Shown: piece after piece, positions 17,092 through 26,550 of the stretch
Layout: every line of letters starts with the position of its first letter
How positions within the stretch are numbered: position 1 is the stretch's first letter
DNA from: an uncultured Muribaculaceae bacterium
Lineage (GTDB): Bacteria; Bacteroidota; Bacteroidia; Bacteroidales; Muribaculaceae
Assembly (NCBI GenBank): GCA_910584055.1
Contig: CAJTZS010000014.1
Span: 23,143 to 87,142 of the forward strand
DNA length: 64,000 nt
Direction: 5' to 3'
Made by a program: the position numbers and the translations under genes
Notes under the pieces: model-generated
What the model was told of the DNA's origin: nothing
The model's database searches: none
What the model saw: only the letters and a program-made list of their open reading frames with translations

Positions 17092-17565
17092 TTATTTCCC
17101 ATATCCGGGAGCAGGTTCGGCCGCGATAGATGGGACATCCGCCTCCCTACCAATTATGCGTTGATAGAGATCCGCGAGTGTTGATTCGCGGGTACTTTTG
17201 TCCCGGACCTGACATTCCCAGACATGCAGCACACGCCAGCCCATCAGTTCAAGCACCGCAGTGTTTGAAACGTCCCTTGCGCGGTTATGGTTGATCTTAC
17301 GCTCCCAGAACTCGACATTGGACTTTGGCATCTTATAATAGCGGCAACCGTCGTGGCCATGCCAGAAACAGCCGTCGATAAAGACAACGACACCATATTT
17401 CTTCAAAACGATATCCGGAGACCCGGGAAGCTTATGGCTATTGACACGATAACGCAACCCCTTAGAGAACAAGTATTTCCGCACCAACAATTCCGGTTTG
17501 GTATCCTTGCTCTTCACCGCCGCCATGCAGCGGCGTCTCTGCTCGGGAGTCATCGTATCGGTCAT
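17092..17565 (-). CDS. vsr: Very short patch repair endonuclease
   Basis: 157 aa from the second Met (MTDTMTPEQRRRCMAAVKSK). It has the Vsr hallmarks 'MAAVKSKDTKPELLVRKYLF', 'GLRYRVNSHKLPGSPDIVLK', 'VVFIDGCFWHGHDGCRYYKM', and 'W..RVLHVWECQV'. The catalytic Asp and zinc-binding Cys/His residues of the E. coli enzyme have visible counterparts (SPDIV; CFWHGH; C.YY). Vsr nicks next to T:G mismatches made by deamination of 5-methylcytosine. No cytosine methyltransferase is adjacent, which is unusual because vsr usually sits next to a dcm-like gene. Confidence 0.93.
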   Translation of the reverse strand: MTDTMTPEQRRRCMAAVKSKDTKPELLVRKYLFSKGLRYRVNSHKLPGSPDIVLKKYGVVVFIDGCFWHGHDGCRYYKMPKSNVEFWERKINHNRARDVSNTAVLELMGWRVLHVWECQVRDKSTRESTLADLYQRIIGREADVPSIAAEPAPGYGK

Positions 17566-17675
17566 ACCAATATAACGCACCAGCAGCGTTATAGTATATA
17601 AATTTTATAATTTGGGAAAATTTGTGTAACTTGGCACTAAAATCTGAAACTATAAACTCTAAACTGAATATGATT

Positions 17676-18173
17676 ATGAAAAAATTGTTTATTATCTGTG
17701 CTGCTGCCGCAATGACGCTTGCGGCTTGTTCCGGTTCCGCAAAAACCGATAAAAATGATTCAGCCGAGGCCTCCGCAACAGCTGCAGCTGTAGATATTCC
17801 CGTGTCGAGCGGTGAATATCGCGCCGTATCTTTCCAAGATACCGCCGCCGGAGCTGTCCGCACTCGTTTTGACGGACGCATCCTCATGGCTCTCGCCCCC
17901 GACAACGCCGGAATATACATCTATGAGAACGGCAACCGCACGAACTTCAAAGCCAGAGTCATCCTCTCGAAAATGTTCGAACAACGCGACAGCGTTTATG
18001 TCGCAACCGATAAAGACAATCGGGAAATCATCCTGACACCCGGCAACGAGATAGACACCTTGTTGGTATATCGCGGCGACAAACCTGTGAAAGTTGCCTT
18101 CGAGGCAAAACCCATGTCGGCACTCACCCCCGCAGAAACCTGGACCCGCATCTCCAGCCAGCTTTCAAAATAA
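17676..18173 (+). CDS. Small lipoprotein of unknown function
   Basis: 165 aa. The start at 17676 (or 17670) gives a clear lipoprotein leader, 'MKKLFIICAAAAMTLAAC' with Cys18. After a Ser/Ala/Asp-rich linker the body is beta-rich ('SSGEYRAVSFQDTAAGAVRT', 'RFDGRILMALAPDNAGIYIY'). It resembles small META or C-type-lysozyme-inhibitor-like lipoproteins but has no diagnostic motif. A perfect hairpin follows the stop by 17 bp. It is divergent from vsr. Confidence 0.75.
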   Translation: MKKLFIICAAAAMTLAACSGSAKTDKNDSAEASATAAAVDIPVSSGEYRAVSFQDTAAGAVRTRFDGRILMALAPDNAGIYIYENGNRTNFKARVILSKMFEQRDSVYVATDKDNREIILTPGNEIDTLLVYRGDKPVKVAFEAKPMSALTPAETWTRISSQLSK

Positions 18174-18190
18174 CGTCTTTTGATTGATTC

Positions 18191-18222
18191 TACGGGTAGT
18201 GCATACATTTGCACTACCCGTA
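18191..18222 (+). terminator. Hairpin terminator after the small lipoprotein
   Basis: TACGGGTAGTGCA (18191-18203) and TGCACTACCCGTA (18210-18222) form a perfect 13-bp stem with a 6-nt loop. The downstream sequence is AT-rich. Its position directly after a stop supports termination. Confidence 0.7.
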
Positions 18223-18268
18223 TGCTATAAAATATTGTCTTATGATTGTGTGTCTTCCCGATTTAATC

Positions 18269-18285
18269 GTCTATATGGTATAGAC
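18269..18285. promoter_or_regulatory. Operator-like inverted repeat before the GH3 gene
   Basis: GTCTATA and TATAGAC flank TGG, a perfect 7-bp dyad, 26 bp upstream of the GH3 start codon. It could bind a sugar-responsive regulator of the xylose genes. Confidence 0.4.
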
Positions 18286-18311
18286 ACCGATAACCGAAAA
18301 TTTCCGACATC

Positions 18312-20543
18312 ATGAAAAAATATCCGCTTTCCATTATTGTTGCGTCAATGTTCGCAACAGCAGCCATTGCTTCAACTCCTGTTTACCTTGACGAGAACCG
18401 TCCCATTGAGGAACGCGTGGAAGATGCCTTGTCTCGGATGACCACCGAAGAAAAAGTGGCCATGCTCCATGCCCAGTCCAAATTCTCATCCGCCGGCGTA
18501 CCGCGTCTCGGCATTCCCGAACTATGGACCACCGACGGACCTCACGGCATCCGCCCGGAAGTGTTCTGGGACGAATGGGACCAGGCCGGCTGGACAAACG
18601 ACTCATGCACTGCTTTCCCCGCCCTGACATGCCTCGCCGCCACATGGAATCCGGAAATGTCGCGTCTCTACGGCAAGAGCATCGGAGAGGAGGCGAGATA
18701 CCGCAAGAAAGACATCCTTCTCGGTCCCGGTGTAAATATATACCGCACCCCGCTGAACGGCCGTAATTTCGAATATATGGGCGAGGATCCTTATCTCGCA
18801 TCAAAGATGGTTGTGCCATATGTCCAGGGAGTGCAGAGCAACGGCGTGGCTGTATGCGTGAAGCATTACGCCTTGAACAATCATGAAGTGAACCGCCACA
18901 CTACCAATGCCATCGTTGACGACCGCGCACTCTACGAGATATATCTTCCCGCTTTCAAGGCTGCCGTGCAAGACGGAGGCGCCTGGTCTATAATGGGAGC
19001 ATACAATCTATACAAAAACCAGCACGCATGTCATAACCAACGCCTGTTGAATGACATACTCAAAGGAGAATGGGGATTTGACGGAGCTGTGGTTTCCGAC
19101 TGGGGAGGCACTCACGACACGGCCGAGGCCATCACCAACGGTCTTGACCTGGAATTCGGAAGCTGGACAAACGGCCTTTCTTCCGGCTCGAAGAATGCAT
19201 ACGACAGTTATTATCTCGCGATGCCCTATCTCAAACTTCTGAAAGAGGGTAAAGCCGACCCGAAAGTTCTTGACGACAAGGTGCGCCGGGTGCTCCGCCT
19301 CGCCTTCCGCACGAACATGAACACCCGCCGACCCTTCGGCTCGTTATGTTCTCCCGAGCATGTGGCAGCTGCGAAAAAGATAGGGGAAGAAGGCATAGTG
19401 CTGCTGAAAAATGACAAGAATATATTGCCGGTAAATACAGATAAGGTAAAAAAGATTGCTGTTATAGGTGAAAATGCCATCAAGATGATGACTGTAGGCG
19501 GGGGCAGCTCCTCATTGAAAGCCAAATACGAGCTGTCTCCGCTCCAGGGGATAAAGAACAGGTTTGGCGACAAGGCGGAGATTGTATATGCCCGAGGCTA
19601 TGTCGGCGACCCTACCGGAGAATACAATGGAGTGAGCACCGGACAGAACCTCAAAGATGAAAGGGATGCCGATGAAATCCTTACAGAGGCTGTTGAGACT
19701 GCAAAAAATGCCGACCTCGTCATCTTCATCGGAGGCTTGAACAAGGCTCCCCATCAGGATTGCGAGGATTCAGACCGCAAGGGGTTGGAACTGCCCTATG
19801 ACCAGGACAAGGTGATCCGCGCGATTGCAAAGGCGAACAAGAACCTTGTGGTTGTTAATATTTCCGGAAACGCCGTGGCAATGCCCTGGGTCAAGGAAGT
19901 TCCGGCGATAATGCAGGCGTGGTATCTCGGAACTGAAAGCGGCAACGCCATAGCATCCATCTTGGCAGGAGACGCCAACCCTTCCGGCAAACTTCCGATG
20001 ACATTCCCCGTGACACTCTCGGACGTAGGAGCGCACGCCACAGGAGGCTATCCCGGCACACCGCGCAACGATGGTTCCAACATCGTTGACTGCAAATACA
20101 ACGAAGGGATATTCGTAGGCTACCGCTGGAACGATGAAAACAAAATAAAGCCCCTATTCCCCTTCGGACACGGTCTGAGCTACACCACATTCAAATATGG
20201 AAAACCGGAGCTCGATTCCGACAGCATGACAGCCGACGGCAAAATCATAGTGAAAGTGCCTGTGACCAACACCGGTAAACGCGCAGGAGCGGAAGTGGTT
20301 CAGCTTTATATAGCTGACACCGAATCATCCCTCCCCCGTCCGGTCAAGGAGCTGAAAGATTTCAGGAAACTATATCTTGAGCCGGGGCAGACCGCCGTCG
20401 CTGAATTTGAAATCACCCCCGACAAACTTTCATTCTTCAACGACAGCAAGCATGAATGGATTGCGGAGCCGGGCGATTTCACCGCCATCGTCGGCTCCTC
20501 CTCTTCCGACATCAGAGGAACAGCCGGATTCACTCTCAAATGA
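18312..20543 (+). CDS. Glycoside hydrolase family 3, probable beta-xylosidase/beta-glucosidase
   Basis: 743 aa with a signal peptide (MKKYPLSIIVASMFATAAIA). GH3 N-domain: 'EELWTTDGPHG' style substrate loop, 'LGPGVNIYRTPLNGRNFEYM', 'CVKHYALNNHEVNRH', and 'VVSDWGGTHD' with the expected nucleophile Asp263. The C-terminal sandwich contains 'EEGIVLLKND'; 'CEDSDRKGLELP' supplies a candidate acid/base Glu485, as in Thermotoga-type GH3 enzymes. A fibronectin III-like domain closes the protein ('VTNTGKRAGAEVVQLYIAD'). It probably works in the periplasm or on the surface, releasing monosaccharide from oligosaccharides. The xylulokinase and xylose isomerase genes downstream favour xylosides as substrate, but beta-glucosidase activity cannot be excluded. 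Confidence 0.9.
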   Translation: MKKYPLSIIVASMFATAAIASTPVYLDENRPIEERVEDALSRMTTEEKVAMLHAQSKFSSAGVPRLGIPELWTTDGPHGIRPEVFWDEWDQAGWTNDSCTAFPALTCLAATWNPEMSRLYGKSIGEEARYRKKDILLGPGVNIYRTPLNGRNFEYMGEDPYLASKMVVPYVQGVQSNGVAVCVKHYALNNHEVNRHTTNAIVDDRALYEIYLPAFKAAVQDGGAWSIMGAYNLYKNQHACHNQRLLNDILKGEWGFDGAVVSDWGGTHDTAEAITNGLDLEFGSWTNGLSSGSKNAYDSYYLAMPYLKLLKEGKADPKVLDDKVRRVLRLAFRTNMNTRRPFGSLCSPEHVAAAKKIGEEGIVLLKNDKNILPVNTDKVKKIAVIGENAIKMMTVGGGSSSLKAKYELSPLQGIKNRFGDKAEIVYARGYVGDPTGEYNGVSTGQNLKDERDADEILTEAVETAKNADLVIFIGGLNKAPHQDCEDSDRKGLELPYDQDKVIRAIAKANKNLVVVNISGNAVAMPWVKEVPAIMQAWYLGTESGNAIASILAGDANPSGKLPMTFPVTLSDVGAHATGGYPGTPRNDGSNIVDCKYNEGIFVGYRWNDENKIKPLFPFGHGLSYTTFKYGKPELDSDSMTADGKIIVKVPVTNTGKRAGAEVVQLYIADTESSLPRPVKELKDFRKLYLEPGQTAVAEFEITPDKLSFFNDSKHEWIAEPGDFTAIVGSSSSDIRGTAGFTLK

Positions 20544-20570
20544 TGACTCCTCAGTTGATTATAATTATTC

Positions 20571-20599
20571 CGCTCCCGTCTTAACTAAAGGCGGGAGCG
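20571..20599 (+). terminator. Terminator after the GH3 gene
   Basis: CGCTCCCG (20571-20578) pairs with CGGGAGCG (20592-20599), followed by TTATTTG. It lies 28 bp past the GH3 stop, so xylB and xylA may use a separate promoter. Confidence 0.7.
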
Positions 20600-20702
20600 T
20601 TATTTGTTATGATTATGGAATTTTCGCGTAATGTAGCTGAAATGGATGAGTGTAAGAAACTCCTGATTCGTATATATACAAAATAGTAAACTGGAATTAT
20701 CG

Positions 20703-22193
20703 ATGCAGTATCTTTTAGGTTATGACATAGGCACATCATCTGTCAAGGCGGCTATAGTGGAAGTCGATTCCGGAAATATCGTGACCGAAGACTTCTTCCC
20801 CAAAGAGGAGGCTCCCATAAAGAGCGTGCGCACGGGGTGGGCTGAACAGAGACCCGCAGACTGGTGGAACCGCGTGGCAGAGGTCACGCGCCTTGTTCTC
20901 ACCGAATCCGGAATCAATCCAAAGGAAATAGCAGCCATCGGTATCTCATACCAGATGCACGGCTTAGTGATGATTGACCGGGAGGGCGAGGTGTTGCGCG
21001 ACAGTATAATATGGTGCGATTCCAGAGGTGTTCCTTATGGCGAAAAGGCCGTGAAGGATCTCGGTGTGGAAGCAATCATGCCTGCAATCCTCAACCGTCC
21101 CGGAAATTTCACCGCGACAAAATTAGCATGGGTGAAGGAGAATGAGCCGCAGCTGTTCGAGCGAATCTGGAAAGTGATGCTCCCAGGCGACTATGTTGCA
21201 TGGCGCATGACCGGCCGTTGCGTCACAAATGCAGAAGGATTGTCGGAATATATGCTCTGGGATTTTCAAAACGACTGTCCCTCCAAAGTGTTGATGGATT
21301 ATTTCGGATTCCCGATGGATATACTTCCTGAGATACTCCCGACATTCGGTCCTCAGGGCACTCTGACGGCAGATGCCGCCAAAGAGCTGGGGTTGAGTGA
21401 AGGCACGCCGGTGACATACCGAGCCGGAGACCAGCCGAACAATGCCCTTTCGCTTAATGTGTTCAATCCCGGGGAAATCGCTTCTACGGCGGGAACTTCG
21501 GGCGTTGTCTATGGCATTAACGACACTACGAATTACGATCCTTTAAGCAGGGTGAATAATTTCGCTCATGTCAATCATGCTGCGGAAGCTCCCCGGATCG
21601 GCGTGATGACCTGCATCAACGGCACAGGCATTCTCAATTCATGGATGAAACGCAACATCGCTCCTACAGGCTGTTCCTATTCCGAAATGAATGATATTGC
21701 CGCCAAAGCTCCCGTAGGTTCCGCCGGCGTGTCGATCCTGCCCTTCGGCAATGGAGCCGAGCGCGTGCTTGAAAACGGGGAATCGGGATGTTCATTTCAT
21801 GGAATAAATTTCAACATCCATGACCGTTCCCACATTCTACGCGCCGCACAGGAGGGAATTGTCTTCTCGTTCATGTACGGCATCGAGATCATGAAAGAGA
21901 TGGGACTTAAAGTAGACACCATACACGCGGGAAATGCCAATATGTTCCTGTCTCCGATATTTCGTGAGACACTTGCAAATGTGTCGGAAGCCACTATCCG
22001 GCTCTATGACACCGACGGCGCGGCCGGCGCAGCCCGTGGAGCAGGTATCGGCGCAGGTATATACGCGTCGCCTCAAGAGGCATTCTCCTCCTTGAAACTC
22101 ATCGACACGGTATCTCCGATTGAGAACAATGACCAATATCTGGAAGCCTATTCCAGATGGAAGGAATGTCTGTCAAAAGAAACTTCCAAATAA
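20703..22193 (+). CDS. xylB: Xylulokinase
   Basis: 496 aa, cytoplasmic. FGGY-kinase fold: phosphate-binding 'GYDIGTSSVKA' at the N-terminus, 'GISYQMHGLVMID', 'IIWCDSRGVPYGEKA', catalytic Asp243 in 'AGDQPNNAL', 'STAGTSGVVYG' and the C-terminal 'GAAGAARGAGIGAGIY'. It phosphorylates D-xylulose with ATP to xylulose 5-phosphate, feeding the pentose phosphate pathway. It is followed after 24 bp by xylA; the pair is typical of Bacteroidetes xylose operons. Confidence 0.95.
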   Translation: MQYLLGYDIGTSSVKAAIVEVDSGNIVTEDFFPKEEAPIKSVRTGWAEQRPADWWNRVAEVTRLVLTESGINPKEIAAIGISYQMHGLVMIDREGEVLRDSIIWCDSRGVPYGEKAVKDLGVEAIMPAILNRPGNFTATKLAWVKENEPQLFERIWKVMLPGDYVAWRMTGRCVTNAEGLSEYMLWDFQNDCPSKVLMDYFGFPMDILPEILPTFGPQGTLTADAAKELGLSEGTPVTYRAGDQPNNALSLNVFNPGEIASTAGTSGVVYGINDTTNYDPLSRVNNFAHVNHAAEAPRIGVMTCINGTGILNSWMKRNIAPTGCSYSEMNDIAAKAPVGSAGVSILPFGNGAERVLENGESGCSFHGINFNIHDRSHILRAAQEGIVFSFMYGIEIMKEMGLKVDTIHAGNANMFLSPIFRETLANVSEATIRLYDTDGAAGAARGAGIGAGIYASPQEAFSSLKLIDTVSPIENNDQYLEAYSRWKECLSKETSK

Positions 22194-22217
22194 CAAAAAT
22201 AAATAATAGAATTTACA

Positions 22218-23537
22218 ATGTCACAGAAAGAATATTTTCCCACGATAGGCAAAATCGCCTATGAGGGTCCGCAAAGTTATAACCCGATGGCGTTCCGTTA
22301 TTATGATGCGGAGCGCATCGTGCTTGGCAAGCCGATGAAAGAATGGCTCAGATTCGCGATGGCGTGGTGGCACACACTCTGCGCCGAAGGAGGCGACCAG
22401 TTCGGCGGCGGCACGAAGAAATTCCCCTGGAACGAAGGAGAGGATGCAATGACGGTGGCCAGACAGAAAGCTGATGCCGGTTTCGAGATTATGCAGAAAC
22501 TCGGAATAGAATTTTTCTGTTTCCATGACACGGACCTTATTGGCGATCTTGGAGAAGACATAGCCGATTACGAAAACCGCATGAAGGAGATCACTGCATA
22601 CCTCAAGGAGAAAATGGCAGAGACAGGCATAAAGAACCTCTGGGGAACGGCCAATGTGTTCGGCAATGCCCGCTATATGAATGGAGCTGCCACCAATCCT
22701 GACTTTGATGTGGTTGCCCGTGCATGCGTGCAGATCAAGAACGCAATAGATGCTACCATCGCTTTGGGCGGTTCGAATTATGTGTTCTGGGGTGGACGCG
22801 AAGGGTATATGAGCCTTCTGAACACCGATCAGAAACGTGAAAAGGAGCACTTGGCAACCATGCTCACAATGGCTCGCGACTACGCCCGTGCCAAAGGGTT
22901 CAAAGGCACGTTCCTTATCGAGCCGAAACCGATGGAGCCGTCCAAACATCAATATGATGTAGATACCGAGACGGTTATAGGTTTCCTTAGAGCGCACGGA
23001 CTTGACAAAGATTTCAAGGTGAACATCGAGGTGAACCATGCAACCCTCGCCGGCCATACGTTCGAGCATGAACTCGCCGTGGCTGTAGACAACGGTATGC
23101 TCGGCAGCATCGATGCCAACCGGGGCGACTATCAGAACGGCTGGGACACCGACCAGTTCCCTATCGACAATTATGAACTCACGCAGGCCATGATGCAGAT
23201 TATCCGCAACGGAGGTCTCGGCAACGGCGGAACAAACTTCGATGCGAAGACACGCCGCAACTCAACCGACCTGGAGGATATCTTCATCGCCCACATCGCC
23301 GGAATGGACGCAATGGCGCGTGCGCTTCTCAGTGCGGCCGACGTTCTTGAAAAGTCGCCGTATAAGAAGATGCTCGCCGACCGATATGCCTCCTTCGACA
23401 GTGGCAAAGGGAAGGAATTTGAGGACGGTGCCCTTTCATTGGAGGATGTTGTAGCCTACGCAAAAACACAGCCAGAACCGAAACAGACCTCCGGCAAGCA
23501 GGAATTATACGAATCAATAGTCAATATGTACGCTTAA
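22218..23537 (+). CDS. xylA: Xylose isomerase
   Basis: 439 aa, the length of class II xylose isomerases. Visible active-site elements are 'FFCFHDTDLIGDLGE' with catalytic His103, 'WGGREGYMSLLNTD', the metal-binding 'FLIEPKPMEPSKHQYD', 'EVNHATLAGHTFEHELA', 'GSIDANRGDYQNGWDTDQFP' and 'GGTNFDAKTRRNSTD'. It converts D-xylose to D-xylulose and normally works as a tetramer with Mg or Mn. The 3' end overlaps the convergent Ca2+ ATPase gene by 17 bp. Confidence 0.97.
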   Translation: MSQKEYFPTIGKIAYEGPQSYNPMAFRYYDAERIVLGKPMKEWLRFAMAWWHTLCAEGGDQFGGGTKKFPWNEGEDAMTVARQKADAGFEIMQKLGIEFFCFHDTDLIGDLGEDIADYENRMKEITAYLKEKMAETGIKNLWGTANVFGNARYMNGAATNPDFDVVARACVQIKNAIDATIALGGSNYVFWGGREGYMSLLNTDQKREKEHLATMLTMARDYARAKGFKGTFLIEPKPMEPSKHQYDVDTETVIGFLRAHGLDKDFKVNIEVNHATLAGHTFEHELAVAVDNGMLGSIDANRGDYQNGWDTDQFPIDNYELTQAMMQIIRNGGLGNGGTNFDAKTRRNSTDLEDIFIAHIAGMDAMARALLSAADVLEKSPYKKMLADRYASFDSGKGKEFEDGALSLEDVVAYAKTQPEPKQTSGKQELYESIVNMYA

Positions 23538-26229
23538 TCCTGAAGAGTTCTCCTGCCCAGAGCACGAGCGAGGTTGAGGCTATAATCAGCAGCCAGTCGC
23601 TCCATCGGAGCGGAACGACGTTGAAAAAGCCGTAACCGAACGTCACGATGATGAACTGACCCACAAGTATTACCATCGCTATTGTAAGGAAACCGTTACA
23701 TCCTTTCAAATGTAGCGCGGAGCGCCCGGTGCCGAAAGCCCGGGCGTTAAACATATTCCAGAACTGCAGGAAGACGAAGAAGGTGAAGAAAAGCGACAGT
23801 TCATATGCCGTCAGTTCATGGAATCCCCCGATCCCGACATGCAACATGGAAATGATTGATTCTGGAGAACCGGCCGGTGCCGAGACATGCTGCAGGAAGC
23901 TCAAAGCCACGAACAATACAAGGAAGAAGCCGAATCCCACACCGACGATGCGTCTCCACATCGCGGGGGTGATGATGAACGCGGTGCGGGAACGAGGCTT
24001 GTCGCGCATCACGTCTTCCGACGGCGGCAGCGATGCCAACGCCATAGCGGCGAAGGTATCCATAATCAGGTTTACCCACAGCATCTGGGTCACCGTCAAC
24101 GGCGATTCCATACCCATGAACGCGCCCGCCAGCACTATAAGGCATGCGCAGACATTGACCGTGAGCTGGAACATGATGAACCGCTGCAGATTGCGATATA
24201 GCGAACGCCCCCACATCACGGCGCGGCCTATAGAGGAGAATGAATTGTCGATAATGGTTATGTCGGAAGCCTCCTTGGCTACCGATGTGCCGTCGCCCAT
24301 CGAAAGACCTACATGGGCGGCTTTCAACGCCGGAGCGTCGTTGGTGCCGTCACCGGTTACTGCCACGACTTCGTTGTTGCGCTGCAAAGCTTCCACAAGA
24401 CGTTTCTTGTCCATCGGGCGGGCACGCGCTATTATCTTGATTTTATCGACCCTCTGCTGCAATTCGTCATCGCTCATTGCGGCGATGTCGGAACCCGTGG
24501 TGATATTCTCTTCAGTGTCCTCATCTGTCCAGAGACCGATCTGGCGACCGATCTCGCGGGCTATGGCAGGGGTGTCGCCGGTCACTATCTTGACCTTGAC
24601 ACCCGCTTCAAGCACTTCTCTCACAGCCTCAGGCACATCCGAACGCACGGGGTCTGAGATAGCTACGATTCCAAGGAAGGTGAGATTATCTCCGGTATAT
24701 TTATTATCCTCTATCACATCCTCCCCGTCCTTGAGCACCTGATATGCGAAAGCCAATGTGCGCATCGCCTGGTTCTGATATGCAAGAAGCTGAGACTCGA
24801 TAGCTTTCTTCGAAACACCCTCTGGGAGATTGCGGCACATACCCAACACAATTTCAGGCGCGCCTTTTACATATGCCACCTGAAGTTTCTTACCCTCTTC
24901 AGATTTCACGGCATCAGACTCAACCACCGTGGCCATATACTTGCGCTCGGTGGTGAAGGGGAGTTCATCTATTGTTGAAATACGTTTCTTTATGTCGGCA
25001 TAATCGATGCCGTTATTGCGTAGCCATAGTAACAAAGCCCCTTCCGTAGGGTTGCCGAGCACCTTAGGCTTGTCAGGTTCGGCAAGGTCAAGCTGTGCCG
25101 TGGAATTGGCGGCGATTCCCTCTACTATCGTCTGACTTAAGGGATCCGAACCGATAGCCTCTGATGGGAGACCATAGAAATTGGTTTTGTAGACCTGCAT
25201 CTGGTTCTGGGTAAGCGTTCCGGTCTTGTCTGTGCATATGACGGTCGTAGCACCCATAGTCTCGCATGCATGCATCTTGCGCACAAGGTTATTTGTGCGG
25301 AGCATACGGCGCATCGAATACGCCAACGACAAAGTAACCGCCATCGGCAGCCCTTCCGGAACAGACACGACAACCAAGGTAACGGCAATCATGAAAGTCT
25401 GTAGAGCGTATTGTATGAAGCCGAGCCACTCGAATTCGGCATTGTGGGTGAAATACATCACCATACGTCCGGCCACGATGATAGCCGCAATCACATAACT
25501 CGATATGGAGACAAGTTTACCGAGACGGTCGAGCTGTTCGTTAAGCGGAGTCTTCACAGAATTGTCGATCTGAGATTCCTTGAAAACCTTTCCGTTTTCC
25601 GTCTTGTCGCCTACCGCCGTCACCTCGAACACACCGTGCCCTTCCATCACCTTTGTGCCGCGCATCAGGGCGTTCGAACGGTAAGTCGCCTCCGGGTCGA
25701 ACAACGATTCGTCCGTTGTCTTCATGCACGATGGCTCACCGGTAAGCGAGGACTCGTCAACGTTCATCGAGGTTGCTTCGAGAAGAGTGCCGTCAGCCGG
25801 AATCTCATCGCCGGTATTGACTACGACAATATCACCCACGACAATATCCTTACGCGGTAGCTGCGTAATCTTACCGTTACGCCACACTTGCACAGGTTCT
25901 TCATCATTGACTTGATTCAGGACGGCGAACTCCTTGTTAGCCTTCATCTCGAACCAGAAACTGAGTCCCGTGGCAAGGAATATGGCCGCGAAAATACCTA
26001 CCGGCTCGAAGAAAGGCTTGAACGAATGGTCTGCATCAATATACGATTCATACACCGCGATACCCACCGACAACGCCAGTGCAACAAGCAATATGACGAT
26101 CAGAGGATCCTTGAATCCTCTGAGAAACTGCTTCCAGAGCGGGTCACGCTTCACAGGCGTGAGCACGTTCTCACCATGCAGGCGTCTGCTCTCGGCAACC
26201 TGCGCGTCATTCAAACCTTTATAATTCAT
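23521..26229 (-). CDS. P-type Ca2+-transporting ATPase
   Basis: 902 aa, inner membrane. It has an N-terminal cation-ATPase domain, 'SSLTGEPSC' (actuator), 'VVSVPEGLPMAVTLSLAY' (M4 ion site with PEGL), 'ICTDKTGTLTQNQM' with phosphorylated Asp334, 'KGAPEIVL' in the nucleotide domain, 'IVTGDTPAIAREIG', 'VAVTGDGTNDAPALKAAHVG', and about ten membrane helices. The ion-site sequence and the gene's overall style are those of PMCA/SERCA-like calcium pumps. It probably exports Ca2+ using ATP. A -7 element lies at 26295-26302. Confidence 0.93.
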   Translation of the reverse strand: MNYKGLNDAQVAESRRLHGENVLTPVKRDPLWKQFLRGFKDPLIVILLVALALSVGIAVYESYIDADHSFKPFFEPVGIFAAIFLATGLSFWFEMKANKEFAVLNQVNDEEPVQVWRNGKITQLPRKDIVVGDIVVVNTGDEIPADGTLLEATSMNVDESSLTGEPSCMKTTDESLFDPEATYRSNALMRGTKVMEGHGVFEVTAVGDKTENGKVFKESQIDNSVKTPLNEQLDRLGKLVSISSYVIAAIIVAGRMVMYFTHNAEFEWLGFIQYALQTFMIAVTLVVVSVPEGLPMAVTLSLAYSMRRMLRTNNLVRKMHACETMGATTVICTDKTGTLTQNQMQVYKTNFYGLPSEAIGSDPLSQTIVEGIAANSTAQLDLAEPDKPKVLGNPTEGALLLWLRNNGIDYADIKKRISTIDELPFTTERKYMATVVESDAVKSEEGKKLQVAYVKGAPEIVLGMCRNLPEGVSKKAIESQLLAYQNQAMRTLAFAYQVLKDGEDVIEDNKYTGDNLTFLGIVAISDPVRSDVPEAVREVLEAGVKVKIVTGDTPAIAREIGRQIGLWTDEDTEENITTGSDIAAMSDDELQQRVDKIKIIARARPMDKKRLVEALQRNNEVVAVTGDGTNDAPALKAAHVGLSMGDGTSVAKEASDITIIDNSFSSIGRAVMWGRSLYRNLQRFIMFQLTVNVCACLIVLAGAFMGMESPLTVTQMLWVNLIMDTFAAMALASLPPSEDVMRDKPRSRTAFIITPAMWRRIVGVGFGFFLVLFVALSFLQHVSAPAGSPESIISMLHVGIGGFHELTAYELSLFFTFFVFLQFWNMFNARAFGTGRSALHLKGCNGFLTIAMVILVGQFIIVTFGYGFFNVVPLRWSDWLLIIASTSLVLWAGELFRIKRTY

Positions 26230-26294
26230 TCTAATGATAATGTTGTTTTCTTACTATAACCTCAAAAATGCCTACAAAGTTAGCTCTTTTTCAT

Positions 26295-26302
26295 CAAACC
26301 TA
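26295..26302 (-). promoter_or_regulatory. -7 element for the Ca2+ ATPase gene
   Basis: TAGGTTTG on the minus strand fits TAnnTTTG, 65 bp upstream of the ATG. No good -33 box is present at the usual distance. Confidence 0.45.
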
Positions 26303-26367
26303 CCCGTTTTATTTGCAGCAATGACACCATGGCGTAAAAATTTAATAAAAATGCAACATTTTAATTC

Positions 26368-26382
26368 ACTGTACGATACAGT
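26368..26382. promoter_or_regulatory. Short dyad upstream of the Ca2+ ATPase promoter
   Basis: ACTGTA and TACAGT flank CGA, a perfect 6-bp inverted repeat about 65 bp upstream of the -7 element. Operator-like in size; no regulator can be named. Confidence 0.3.
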
Positions 26383-26399
26383 AAAACAATGAGTTGAAT

Positions 26400-26459
26400 A
26401 ATATTTTTCTTTACAAAGAAAGAAATATGACTTTTTCTTTCTTTGTAAAGAAAAATATT
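26400..26459. repeat. Perfect 26-bp AT-rich inverted repeat
   Basis: Arms 26400-26425 and 26434-26459 are exact reverse complements, separated by 8 nt (TATGACTT). The arms are built of CTTTACAAAGAAAG-like sequence. It lies 91 bp past the stop of the Gate-domain gene on the same strand. It may act as a terminator or be a small mobile palindromic element. Confidence 0.75.
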
Positions 26460-26550
26460 TATAACCTTATGGAAATTACAATGATATGGAAAAATTTACA
26501 TGAATTATCAAGACACCAGATTCCACTCTTTATGAAACTATGGACGATGT

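Noticed and set aside
22221..23069. 282-codon minus-strand frame
   Set aside because: Antisense to xylose isomerase, whose active-site motifs are intact.
23729..24742. 337-codon plus-strand frame
   Set aside because: It lies antisense to the P-type ATPase, is Ser/Arg/Thr-rich and has no recognisable motif; the ATPase motifs on the other strand are decisive.
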